The translations under genes were made by a program, and so were the position numbers. A stretch of 64,000 nucleotides of DNA from Gluconobacter cerinus. Its GTDB lineage: Bacteria; Pseudomonadota; Alphaproteobacteria; Acetobacterales; Acetobacteraceae. Below are positions 46,941 to 55,605 of this stretch, piece by piece. The first letter of the stretch is position 1. Each line of letters starts with the position of its first letter. Under the pieces are notes generated by a model. The model searched no databases and was not told the DNA's origin. It saw only the letters and a program-made list of their open reading frames with translations. The DNA lies in the NCBI RefSeq assembly GCF_002723935.1, contig NZ_BEWM01000001.1, forward strand, positions 806,001 through 870,000. Reading direction: 5' to 3'.

Positions 46941-47870
46941 TCAAAGAGGGTAATGGCAGGCGACCTGCCGTCCCTCACCGGACGGCTGAAGTACAGGACG
47001 TTCTGTTGCACAACGCGGCTGGGCAATCGGGCAGCGGGTATGAAAACGACACCCTGATGGCGGATTGACCGGGCTAGGCACGTCGCCTTGCAAAGGCGGC
47101 GGCAAGGCCCGATCCGGGCGCGGAACCGCATCCAGCAATGCTTTGGTATAGGGGTGTGCCGGCCGGTCCAGCACATTCAGGCCGTTTCCCTCTTCCACAA
47201 TACTGCCCAGATACATGACAGCAATCCGATCTGCCATTTGCCGGACAACGGACAGATCATGAGAGATAAAGATGCATGCCACGCCGAGAGAAGCCCGCAG
47301 ATCCCCAAACAGATTGACGATCTGAGCCTGAACAGAAACATCCAGTGCGGAAACGGGCTCGTCTGCGACAAGAAGCTCCGGCCCTAACGCCAAAGCGCGG
47401 GCAATGTTCAACCTCTGTCTCTGCCCCCCGGAGAACTCATGCGGGAAACGCCCGGCGACTGACTGTGAAAGACCCACCTGATCAAGCAGTTCCGCAACGC
47501 GCTCCCTAACCCCATGCCGACGATGAATGCGAAGGGGCTCGGCCAGAGACTCCCCCACCGTTCGACGTGGATTGAAGGCAGCAGAAGAATCCTGAAAGAC
47601 CATCTGCATTCGCGCGCGCCAGGGGCGCATTGCGCGATCGGACAGCCCGGAAATTTCCTGCCCGTCGAACAGAACCTTGCCAGATGTCGGCTGTGTCAGA
47701 CCAATCAGAGTACGTCCCAGGGTCGACTTTCCGCATCCGGATTCCCCGACGAGCGCCAGAGCTTCTCCTTTCCGCACCTGCAGGGAAACACCCGAGACAG
47801 CATGCAGCACACGTCCCCGGCCAAGACGGTAAGATTTCTCCAGATTGCGCGCTTCAAGCAGAACACTCAT
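46941..47870 (-). CDS. Dpp/Opp-type ABC transporter ATP-binding protein (DppF-like)
   Basis: A 309-residue ATPase of the oligopeptide/nickel transporter family. Walker A is GESGCGKST, the signature is FSGGQRQRLNIARALALGP, Walker B VADEPVSALDV, and the family-specific C-terminal domain has HPYTKALLDAVP and the Cys cluster CRFHTRCPIAQPRC. It starts within the stop of the upstream ATPase gene (ATGA). It is the fourth gene of a four-gene operon; it would pair with the DppD-like ATPase under the two permeases. Confidence 0.92.
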   Translation of the reverse strand: MSVLLEARNLEKSYRLGRGRVLHAVSGVSLQVRKGEALALVGESGCGKSTLGRTLIGLTQPTSGKVLFDGQEISGLSDRAMRPWRARMQMVFQDSSAAFNPRRTVGESLAEPLRIHRRHGVRERVAELLDQVGLSQSVAGRFPHEFSGGQRQRLNIARALALGPELLVADEPVSALDVSVQAQIVNLFGDLRASLGVACIFISHDLSVVRQMADRIAVMYLGSIVEEGNGLNVLDRPAHPYTKALLDAVPRPDRALPPPLQGDVPSPVNPPSGCRFHTRCPIAQPRCATERPVLQPSGEGRQVACHYPL

Positions 47871-48820
47871 GCCGCATACAGGACACACGCCACGCGTCGT
47901 CCCTCCTCGATTTCAGTCAGCGGCGGACGCACGGCACATTCTGACCGAACGAAGCTGCATCTGGGAGCAAACACACACCCAGTTGGACGATTATCAGGTG
48001 TCGGCGGCTGACCTGAAATAGTTGGAAGCCGTTCGGGTCTGGGACCGTCCAGGGGTGGAATGGCCGCTAGCAACGCCTGAGTGTAGGGATGCAAGGGACG
48101 ATCCAGAACATCCCGAACCGGGCCATTTTCAACCACCAGTCCCGAATACATAACTGCCACGTGCGTGCAGGCCTGCGCGACAACACCCATATCGTGCGTA
48201 ATCAGCATGACCCCGGCGCCTTCTTCCCGGATTTCGCGCAGCAATGTCAGGATCTGAGCCTGCACGGTAACGTCAAGCGCTGTCGTGGGCTCATCGGCAA
48301 TCAGCAGGGCCGGTGTGCAGGAGAGTGCCATCGCAATCATAGCACGCTGGCGCAGACCGCCTGACAATTGATGAGGGTAACGCTTTGCGGCCATGGCCGG
48401 ATCGGGCACACCCATCCGTTCCAGCAGCTGCACCGTCCGTGCACGGGCCTCACGTCTGCTGACGCGATGATGCAAACGGATCTGCTCGTCAATCTGCGCC
48501 CCGATAGACCTTACTGGCAAAAAAGCCGTCATCGGGTCCTGAAAGATCATCGCAATCCGCGCGCCCCGAAGTTTACGCATAACCTTATCCGGGAGGTTGA
48601 CCAGTTCCTGTCCAGAAAAGAGGATGCTCCCTGATGCTTTCAAACCGGGAAGAAGCCCCATGACGCTCATGGCCGTGAGGCTCTTGCCCGACCCGGATTC
48701 CCCCACGACCCCCAAAGCCTCGCCAGCATTCAGACGTAATGAAACACCTTCAAGGAGCCGCGTACCATCGGGCAGGTTCAGCTTCAGGCCCTGAATATCG
48801 AGCAACTGTTCAGCGTCCAT
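47867..48820 (-). CDS. Dpp/Opp-type ABC transporter ATP-binding protein (DppD-like)
   Basis: A 317-residue ATPase. Walker [12 protein letters not shown], signature [15 protein letters not shown], Walker [12 protein letters not shown], and the closing [12 protein letters not shown] and [15 protein letters not shown] segments are as in DppD/OppD. The ATG at 48820 overlaps the preceding permease gene by 11 bases and AGGGA lies upstream; ATG codons upstream at 48829 are alternatives. Third gene of the operon. Confidence 0.91.
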   Translation of the reverse strand: MDAEQLLDIQGLKLNLPDGTRLLEGVSLRLNAGEALGVVGESGSGKSLTAMSVMGLLPGLKASGSILFSGQELVNLPDKVMRKLRGARIAMIFQDPMTAFLPVRSIGAQIDEQIRLHHRVSRREARARTVQLLERMGVPDPAMAAKRYPHQLSGGLRQRAMIAMALSCTPALLIADEPTTALDVTVQAQILTLLREIREEGAGVMLITHDMGVVAQACTHVAVMYSGLVVENGPVRDVLDRPLHPYTQALLAAIPPLDGPRPERLPTISGQPPTPDNRPTGCVFAPRCSFVRSECAVRPPLTEIEEGRRVACVLYAA

Positions 48821-49793
48821 GCTGACCATCCCTGATACGCGGATCGAGGAGCGCATACAGTCCATCCACCAGAGCATTCGCGATGACAACGAACACGGCT
48901 GCATACATGACCGTCGCCATGATCAGAGGCAGATCCAGGGTGGCCAGAGCCTGATAGGTCAGACGTCCCACGCCCGGCAAAGCAAACACGACCTCTGTCA
49001 GCAACGCTCCGCCGCCTAGCAACTGGGCAAAATCCAGACCGAAGAGCGAGACATAGCTTAACCATGACAGTCGCAATCCATGCCAGAGCCACACACGTGC
49101 CGGCCCTGCGCCTTTCGCTCTTGCCGTGCGGATAGAGTCTTCTCCCATCGCACTCAGAAGTTCGGATCGCAGGATGCGGGCATATAGTCCCATGAAGGAG
49201 ACCGAGAGCGTCAGCGATGGAAGAAGCAGGGATTTTGCCCAGCCGATCGGACTTTGAGAGAGCGGCACATATCCCAGCGGAGGCACCCATCGAAACAGCC
49301 ACGTATCGTGCCAGCGACTCTGGGTGAACAGATTGATCACCTCCCCGAGCCAGAAAACCGGCATGGACAGCCCGATCAGACCCAGCACCATCAGGAGCCG
49401 GTCCACCCAGCTATCCCTCAGCACCGCGGACGCAACACCAATCACCAGAGATCCCACAACCCAGAAGAAGGCAGCCCATACAACGAGGGACAGCGTTACC
49501 GGCGCCGCAGACACCACTTCGGGCACGACTTTCTGACCATGATTAACGAAAGACGTGAGATCTCTGGTGACGAACAATTTCTCCATCATGCGCACGTACT
49601 GAACAGGCAACGGGCGGTCGAACCCATATTCGGCGCGGATCCGCGCCATGACCTGCGGGCTAGCGCCTCTCCCTGCGATACGTGCAGTCGGGTCTGCTCC
49701 GGGAGTGGCGAAGAAAATGCAGAATACCAGAACAGAAATACCGAAAATCACCAGCGCCATCTGTCCGGTGCGCGACAGGAAACTGCGTATCAT
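48810..49793 (-). CDS. Dpp/Opp-type ABC transporter permease (DppB-like)
   Basis: A 327-residue inner-membrane protein with six predicted helices; the first is MALVIFGISVLVFCIFFATP. DppB features are the periplasmic loop with YGFDRPLPVQYVRMM, the EAA-like loop ARILRSELLSAMGEDSIRTARAKGAG, and the end LVDGLYALLDPRIRDG. The ATG at 49793 overlaps the stop of the upstream permease (ATGA). The long open extension upstream is out-of-frame shadow. Confidence 0.9.
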   Translation of the reverse strand: MIRSFLSRTGQMALVIFGISVLVFCIFFATPGADPTARIAGRGASPQVMARIRAEYGFDRPLPVQYVRMMEKLFVTRDLTSFVNHGQKVVPEVVSAAPVTLSLVVWAAFFWVVGSLVIGVASAVLRDSWVDRLLMVLGLIGLSMPVFWLGEVINLFTQSRWHDTWLFRWVPPLGYVPLSQSPIGWAKSLLLPSLTLSVSFMGLYARILRSELLSAMGEDSIRTARAKGAGPARVWLWHGLRLSWLSYVSLFGLDFAQLLGGGALLTEVVFALPGVGRLTYQALATLDLPLIMATVMYAAVFVVIANALVDGLYALLDPRIRDGQHGR

Positions 49794-50776
49794 CGACCAG
49801 TTCCCTTCGGATCCAGATGATCTCGAAGGGCATTCCCCAGAACATTCAGGGCCAGCACTGTCACGACAATCGCTATGCCCGGCGCTATGGCGACAATTGG
49901 CCTCGTATAGAGAAGGCCTTCTCCATCCTGAATGAGCGTTCCCCATGACGCTGCGGGGGCTTGCACACCAAGAGACAGAAAGGACAACGCCGATTCCGCC
50001 AGAAGGCAAAGAGCCATGACGAGAGGCCCGAGAACGACCATCGAAGGCGCAAGACTGGGCAGAATTTCACGTCGGAGAATACGAAAATCCGAGGCTCCCA
50101 TCCCCCGGGCAGCCATGACGAATTCTGCTCGTGACAGACTCAGGACACGGGCTCGCAATGGGCGGGCGGCATACGGCACATAAACCAGCGCAATAATGCC
50201 TATGGGAATCAGAAAGCTATCGGCAGCAAGCGTTATAAACCCCAGATGAAGACCGTGCCCTACCGTTACAACCGACAGTGAAATGGCAAACAGGTAAACC
50301 GGGATAGCCCACAGGATATCGAGTAACCGGGACAGGACGACATCCACCCAGCCCCCGAAATATCCGGCACAAATACCGATACTTCCCGAGAGGCACAGAC
50401 ACAGCACTGCGGCCGATGCCGCGATCAATAGAGAGCTTCGACCGCCATACAACAGGCGAGACGCAACATCCCGTCCCTGGGAATCAGAACCCAGCATATA
50501 GGCGCCCGGTGACCAGTCCGGCCCCAGAGGCGTCAAACCCAGATGCAGAGGATTATCATTCGGCTGCATCAGGTCCAGTGACTGGCCGTGACGTGTGGTG
50601 GTCCCAGCAATGTTGGAAGAAAACGGGTCCACTCCCACCATTTGGGCGTAGAGCGGAGCACATAAGCTCGCCAGAATGACGAACCCCAACGCCGCGACCG
50701 CAAGAGCAACGCCTTTCTTGACGGAAAGCGCGCGGATCATTCGCAGAAAACCGTCTCCTCCCACACACACTCCCAT
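49790..50776 (-). CDS. Dpp/Opp-type ABC transporter permease (DppC-like)
   Basis: A 328-residue permease with the DppC features LGSDSQGRDVASRLLYGGRSSL, a first helix near residues 20-45, and the EAA loop RARVLSLSRAEFVMAARGMGAS with later ASWGTLIQDGE. It is first in the operon order C-B-D-F. Start at 50776 has no good ribosome site; an ATG at 50740 is preceded by GGAGGAGA at a rather long distance, so either could be right. No substrate-binding protein gene is beside it. Confidence 0.88.
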   Translation of the reverse strand: MGVCVGGDGFLRMIRALSVKKGVALAVAALGFVILASLCAPLYAQMVGVDPFSSNIAGTTTRHGQSLDLMQPNDNPLHLGLTPLGPDWSPGAYMLGSDSQGRDVASRLLYGGRSSLLIAASAAVLCLCLSGSIGICAGYFGGWVDVVLSRLLDILWAIPVYLFAISLSVVTVGHGLHLGFITLAADSFLIPIGIIALVYVPYAARPLRARVLSLSRAEFVMAARGMGASDFRILRREILPSLAPSMVVLGPLVMALCLLAESALSFLSLGVQAPAASWGTLIQDGEGLLYTRPIVAIAPGIAIVVTVLALNVLGNALRDHLDPKGTGR

Positions 50777-50859
50777 CTGCCGATCTGTTCAGCCTACCGT
50801 TCTAGCGGACCGACAGGGGAAGAGAAGAGGTGTAAAGGAAGAAACGTAAATCGTTTATT

Positions 50860-51054
50860 TCAGATCGGCCTCAGAACGGACCGTGCATGCTGTGAGACCA
50901 GGCGGCGCAGGGCGGACAAATCTGTCAGGGTCTGGTTATGCAGCCCGCGAACGCTGTCATGGGCGGCATAGAAGCGGCGCGCACCCGTTGCGCTGACCAG
51001 AATGGCAACGCCGAGAAAAATACCATTGATTTCGATAACTGTGGAACCAAGCAT
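50860..51054 (-). CDS. Small membrane protein, hypothetical
   Basis: 64 residues: a single hydrophobic segment (INGIFLGVAILVSATG) followed by a polar helical tail with LSALRRLVSQHARSVL. AAGG lies nine bases before the ATG at 51054. It is on the same strand as the ABC operon but 83 bases upstream. I do not recognise the family; existence is supported by the ribosome site and a one-helix design, not by homology. Confidence 0.45.
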   Translation of the reverse strand: MLGSTVIEINGIFLGVAILVSATGARRFYAAHDSVRGLHNQTLTDLSALRRLVSQHARSVLRPI

Positions 51055-51361
51055 GACGTCGAACCTTAAAAGCGCCCGACATCTATGTGCTGTCGGGAAA
51101 TTACGAATGAGAAGAGAAAGAATTCCGGCTCGCGGAAAGTCGGCAACACGGGGGTTGCCAGCAGCACATTCGACACATCATCAGGATGCCCTTCCGGTGG
51201 ATCAGTTCATGCTCTCATAACGGATGAAACGTCAGATCGTCAATATATTACGATAAACAATAAGTGATTCGTAAAATTATATATTATATTACTTTTATAT
51301 TTAGTTTTTTAAGATCAAATTCCGTCCTGCCCTTTTCCACGTCCTGTGATACAGAAACGAT
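51055..51361. other. Intergenic region with AT-rich tract ahead of cysK
   Basis: 307 bases between divergent starts. The segment from about 51236 to 51340 is very AT-rich (repeated TATAT and TTTT), well below the local GC level, and lies directly upstream of cysK. It can hold the cysK promoter, perhaps with an UP-like element. I see no gene or clear operator in it. Confidence 0.5.
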
Positions 51362-52357
51362 ATGAACAAAAAGGCCTTGTCTTCCCCCGCTCCCTTCGAA
51401 GGTTATGCCGCTCCGCGCGGTAAGGTTTACAACTCATTCCTGGAGACAGTGGGGGGCACGCCGCTCGTTGCACTGCCCCGCCTGACGGAACAGGAAAAGC
51501 TGCAGGGGCGCCTCCTGCTGAAGCTCGAGTTCTTCAACCCGCTAGGCTCCGTCAAGGACCGTATTGGCGTTGCCATGCTCCGCGATGCCGAGGCCCGCGG
51601 GCTGATCACGCCAGGACGGACAGCCCTCATTGAGCCGACATCCGGCAATACAGGCATTTCGCTTGCATTTGCGGCTGTTGCGCTAGGCTATCGCCTGATC
51701 GTCACCATGCCGGAAAGTGCCTCCATTGAGCGGCGCAAGATGCTGCGTCTCATGGGTGCGACAACCGAGCTGACACCTGCAAATGATGGAATGGCCGGTG
51801 CCATCCGTCGGGCAGAAGAACTGATGGAAACGCTGCCTGACGCGTGGATGCCAAGTCAGTTTGAAAACGACGCCAATCCGGCAGTTCATGAGCAGACAAC
51901 CGCGTTGGAAATCTGGAACGACACTGCCGGGCAAGTGGATATGGTTGTAGCCGGCCTGGGCACTGGCGGCACGGCTTCCGGAATTGCGCACGGCCTCAAG
52001 AAACACAACAAGGCGATCAAGGTCTTTGGTGTAGAACCACGGGAAAGCGCCGTTCTACATGGTGATGAACCTGGCCCCCACGGTATTCAGGGTATTGGCC
52101 CCGGATTCCAGCCGGATACGCTGGATCTGCGGGCACTGGATAGCGTGATTGAGGTTTCAGAGCAGGAATCGCTTACAACAGCGCGTCTTTGTGCCGCCGT
52201 CGAAGGCATTCCCATCGGAATTTCCTCTGGCGCCGCACTCTATGCTGGCATGACTTTGGCCAAGAAAACCGCCAATCGCGGCAAGACGATTGTTGTTATC
52301 GCCCCGTCTTTTGCGGAGCGTTATCTCTCCACACAGCTTTTCGACGGGCTGGCCTAA
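51362..52357 (+). CDS. cysK: Cysteine synthase A (O-acetylserine sulfhydrylase)
   Basis: CysK makes cysteine from O-acetylserine and sulfide using PLP. The 331-residue protein has the PLP lysine K65 in NPLGSVKDRIG, the TSGNTGISLA substrate loop, and GLGTGGTASGIAHGLKK, the phosphate-binding motif. Length fits CysK (about 310-330). A possible ribosome site is weak (AGAAACGAT), so initiation may rely on the AT-rich leader. It is followed by a perfect AT-rich hairpin. Confidence 0.94.
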   Translation: MNKKALSSPAPFEGYAAPRGKVYNSFLETVGGTPLVALPRLTEQEKLQGRLLLKLEFFNPLGSVKDRIGVAMLRDAEARGLITPGRTALIEPTSGNTGISLAFAAVALGYRLIVTMPESASIERRKMLRLMGATTELTPANDGMAGAIRRAEELMETLPDAWMPSQFENDANPAVHEQTTALEIWNDTAGQVDMVVAGLGTGGTASGIAHGLKKHNKAIKVFGVEPRESAVLHGDEPGPHGIQGIGPGFQPDTLDLRALDSVIEVSEQESLTTARLCAAVEGIPIGISSGAALYAGMTLAKKTANRGKTIVVIAPSFAERYLSTQLFDGLA

Positions 52358-52361
52358 GAAT

Positions 52362-52402
52362 GTTCAATAAAATAACTTTATAATATAGTTATTTTATTGA
52401 AC
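52362..52402 (+). terminator. AT-rich 16-bp perfect inverted repeat after cysK
   Basis: GTTCAATAAAATAACT (52362-52377) and AGTTATTTTATTGAAC (52387-52402) are perfect inverted arms around a nine-base loop, four bases after the cysK stop. It is likely a terminator or an mRNA-stabilising hairpin. Its low GC and lack of a following T-run make it unlike the other terminators in the window. Confidence 0.6.
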
Positions 52403-52484
52403 TCTGATTTATGTTCGTTATTAATCCAGATCACAAATCCTGATCGGGAATTGTCTCCCGGTCAGGTTTCTGGAGGCTTTGGGC

Positions 52485-53162
52485 ATGAACCTTTTCTCTG
52501 GCCGCGCAACTGCTCTGGACCTAGCAGCGAGTGCTCGAGCGCTTTCCTTTCAGCACTCGTCTGAAGAGACGGTTCTTGCCGCCGAATTCCATCACATCAA
52601 AACACAGTTCACGCCTTTGCTCGTGCCAGGACTTTTCGGTTCCGGACAGCACCACTGGCAGACCCGATGGGAAACTGCCTTTGGCCTGCCTCGCCTGCAT
52701 CAGGCAGACTGGGAAAATCCAACACCGGAAGAGTGGGACGCTGCACTGACGCAGGCCATTCAGCAGGCTGAAAAACCTGTCCTTCTGATCGCCCATAGCC
52801 TTGGTGCGGTCCTGACCATGCGGTGGCTCACACAGCATGAGTCATCCAATGTCGCTGGTGCGTTCCTCGTTGCGCCAGCGGATATTGAACATACGACGCA
52901 CCCGGAAGCATCTCGCATCAACGCGTTTGCTCCACTCTCAGAGGCTCCCTCTCCGGTTCCCGTCGCCATGATGGCCAGCCGGAACGATCAGTGGCTTTCC
53001 AACGATCGTGCCCGGCTACTGGCACAACGGTGGCAAGCCGAATTTACGGATGCCGGTCTGACAGGACATGTGGGGAGTAATGATTTTCTGGGGCTCTGGA
53101 GCCATGGCGCCAGAACGCTTATCTCCTTTGTTCAGCGCCGCCTCACGACGCCGGCTCAGTGA
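52485..53162 (+). CDS. RBBP9/YdeN-type serine alpha/beta hydrolase
   Basis: A 225-residue protein with the RBBP9/YdeN design: LLVPGLFGSGQHHWQTRW (oxyanion region), the nucleophile S105 in LIAHSLGAVL, the acid D168 in SRNDQW and H195 in GHVGSNDF. About 40 N-terminal residues precede the hydrolase core. TGGAGGC lies upstream of the ATG at 52485; a TTG two codons earlier is an alternative. The substrate is unknown. Its stop overlaps the convergent copA by seven bases. Confidence 0.87.
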   Translation: MNLFSGRATALDLAASARALSFQHSSEETVLAAEFHHIKTQFTPLLVPGLFGSGQHHWQTRWETAFGLPRLHQADWENPTPEEWDAALTQAIQQAEKPVLLIAHSLGAVLTMRWLTQHESSNVAGAFLVAPADIEHTTHPEASRINAFAPLSEAPSPVPVAMMASRNDQWLSNDRARLLAQRWQAEFTDAGLTGHVGSNDFLGLWSHGARTLISFVQRRLTTPAQ

Positions 53163-55525
53163 GAGTGTGGTTTCCAGCGGTTCAGAAGCAGGGAATTACT
53201 AACGACCGAGACTGAACTCATGGCCATGGCTGCACCCGCGACAATCGGGTTCAGCATGCCCAGTGCGGCCAGTGGCAGACCCAGAACGTTGTAGATAAAT
53301 GCAAAGAACAAATTCTGCCGGATCTTCGAAAGCGTAGCCCTGGATAGGGAAATGGCATCAAGAACAGCCGCCAATTCACTCTTCATAAGCACGACATCTG
53401 CCGTATCCAACGCAACGGCAGAACCGGCCCCGACGGCAAAGCCCACGTCCGCTGCGGCCAGGGCCGGTGCATCATTGATGCCATCCCCGACCATCCCCAC
53501 AACGGCACCTTCAGCGCGATATTTCGCCACGCTTTCAGCCTTGTGCTGCGGTAAAACGCCAGCGAGGTAATCATCCACGCCAACCTGCCGCGCAACAACA
53601 GCTGCGGCACGCTCATTATCGCCCGTCAGCATGACAACCTTGATTCCACGCGCCTTCAGTGCGGTGACCGTTGAAATGGCATCCGGGCGAAGACCATCCC
53701 CCAACGCGACGATGCCAAGCAGGTGTCCTCCCGTGGCGACCGCAATTACGGTCTGCCCTTCATTTTCGAGCGCCGCCACCGGAAGAGCATCCAGGCTGTA
53801 GCCGGCCTGCGTGAGATAGCGCGGAGATCCGAGCAAGGCTGCCTCTCCGTCAATCTGTGCCTCAACGCCCAGACCTGGGATGGCCTTGAACCCATCCACA
53901 CTCAAAATCGTCGCATGGTGAGTTGAGGCATAGTCCACGATAGCCCGAGCCAGAGGATGCTCGGAATTCTGCTCCAGAGAGGTGGCTACGGCCAGCAGAC
54001 GGTCGGCCGAAACCCCGTCAGCAGGATGCAAACGGGTGACAGTCGGACGACCTTGCGTCAGGGTTCCAGTCTTATCGAGAATGATTGTCGTAAGTTTCTC
54101 GGCTTGCTCCAGCGCATCTGCATTCCGGAACAGAATACCATTCTGGGCCCCTCGCCCTGTCCCGACCATGATGGCCGTCGGTGTAGCCAGACCAAGCGAG
54201 CAGGGACAGGCAATGACGAGCACAGAAACCGCTGAAATCAGGCTCCATGTCATGGAACCCGTCACCAGCCATCCGATCAGGAAAGTCGCGACAGCGAATG
54301 CGACAACGGCGGGAACAAAGATACCGGAAACACGGTCTGCCAGTCTCTGGACATTTGCTTTCGATCCCTGCGCCTGCTCGACCATGCGAACAATCCGCGC
54401 CAGAGCGGTATCCGAGCCAACACCTGTTGCCTTCACCCGGAGCATACCGTTGGCGTTGATCGTACCGCCGAAAACTTCACTCCCGGCCTGCTTCAGAACC
54501 GGTAAGCTTTCGCCCGTCAGCATGGCTTCGTTCACATCGGACGCACCATCCAGCACTTCGCCATCCACCGGGACACTCTCGCCGGGCCGGACGACAAAGA
54601 TATCTCCGGTGTGCATATCAGCTACCGCACGATCAACCAGAACACCGTCCCGCTCGACATGTGCGGTTTGCGGCTGAAGCTGCAACAGGCTTTCAATCCC
54701 CGCACTGGTACGCACTTTGGCACGCGTTTCCATCAGCTTGCCGAGTGAAATCAGAGTGATGATTGCACCGCTGGCTTCAAAATAAACTGGCTGGGGCAAG
54801 TGCAGGATCGCGACGACGGCACTAAATAGATACGCGATGCTCGTTCCCAGAACGACCAGCACATCCATGTTCGCCGATCCGCCCCGAACTGCATTCCAGG
54901 CCCGGCGATAAAGATGAGCGCCACAGACGAACTGAACCAGCGTCGCACTTACAAACTGAACAGCAAGCGGGACTGTCTCCATACGCCCCAGCAACATGCC
55001 GAACATCTCAATGAAAAGCGGTAGTGCAAGTACGAATGTCAGCAAAAAGCGGTTTCGCTCCCGACGCCACACAGCTTCACGCTTTGCCTTCGGATCTTCG
55101 CGCTTGCCTTCATCCAGACGAGATGCCCCAAACCCAGCCTTGGTGATTTTGGTCGCAAGATCGTCAGGCGTCACAATGCCTGGAACATAAGTGACATGCG
55201 CACGCTCGGCAGCGTAATTTACGCTTCCCTGCACGGACGGCATCCGGTTCAGAACCTTTTCAATCCGCGCAGCGCAGGCAGCGCAGGTCATGCCCGTGAT
55301 TGCGAAGTCTACACTCTGCTCATCCACCGAGAAGCCGGCTTTGCGCACTGCGGCAATAACGTCCCCGACTGTGGTGCCCGAGCCTTCCAGTTCGACCTGC
55401 GCACGCTCAGACGCAAAATTGACGGCTGCCTGAACACCATCCTTGCGGTTCAGAACTTTCTCGATCCGCGCAGCGCAGGCCGCACAGGTCATTCCACCAA
55501 CTGGAAAACTGACCGTTTGTGACAT
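53156..55525 (-). CDS. copA: Cu(I)-exporting P1B-type ATPase CopA
   Basis: A 789-residue cytosol-to-periplasm copper pump. Two heavy-metal domains start at residues about 9 and 80, each with the motif GMTCAACAARIEKVLNR (17 residues identical in both). The transmembrane CPC motif (CPCSLGLATPTAIM), the phosphorylation site DKTGTLTQG, and the hinge GDGINDAPALAAADVG are all present; the first two helices have KSR..-type metal platform surroundings. This is the Cu+ group (P1B-1). A 17-bp CsoR-like palindrome lies 64 bases upstream. Convergent overlap with the hydrolase gene is seven bases. Confidence 0.95.
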   Translation of the reverse strand: MSQTVSFPVGGMTCAACAARIEKVLNRKDGVQAAVNFASERAQVELEGSGTTVGDVIAAVRKAGFSVDEQSVDFAITGMTCAACAARIEKVLNRMPSVQGSVNYAAERAHVTYVPGIVTPDDLATKITKAGFGASRLDEGKREDPKAKREAVWRRERNRFLLTFVLALPLFIEMFGMLLGRMETVPLAVQFVSATLVQFVCGAHLYRRAWNAVRGGSANMDVLVVLGTSIAYLFSAVVAILHLPQPVYFEASGAIITLISLGKLMETRAKVRTSAGIESLLQLQPQTAHVERDGVLVDRAVADMHTGDIFVVRPGESVPVDGEVLDGASDVNEAMLTGESLPVLKQAGSEVFGGTINANGMLRVKATGVGSDTALARIVRMVEQAQGSKANVQRLADRVSGIFVPAVVAFAVATFLIGWLVTGSMTWSLISAVSVLVIACPCSLGLATPTAIMVGTGRGAQNGILFRNADALEQAEKLTTIILDKTGTLTQGRPTVTRLHPADGVSADRLLAVATSLEQNSEHPLARAIVDYASTHHATILSVDGFKAIPGLGVEAQIDGEAALLGSPRYLTQAGYSLDALPVAALENEGQTVIAVATGGHLLGIVALGDGLRPDAISTVTALKARGIKVVMLTGDNERAAAVVARQVGVDDYLAGVLPQHKAESVAKYRAEGAVVGMVGDGINDAPALAAADVGFAVGAGSAVALDTADVVLMKSELAAVLDAISLSRATLSKIRQNLFFAFIYNVLGLPLAALGMLNPIVAGAAMAMSSVSVVSNSLLLNRWKPHSH

Positions 55526-55588
55526 CTGGGACTCTCCTGAGCGGACCGAATTCGCGAAGCCACAGGCTCCAAAACAAAGGGGAATAAT

Positions 55589-55605
55589 ATACCCCCATAT
55601 GGTAT
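55589..55605. promoter_or_regulatory. Candidate CsoR operator upstream of the copper ATPase
   Basis: ATACCCCCATATGGTAT: inverted ATACC/GGTAT arms with a seven-base centre. The same 17-base design recurs at 60045-60061. It sits 64-80 bases ahead of the copA ATG. This resembles the CsoR/RcnR-type GC-tract operators. Confidence 0.65.
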
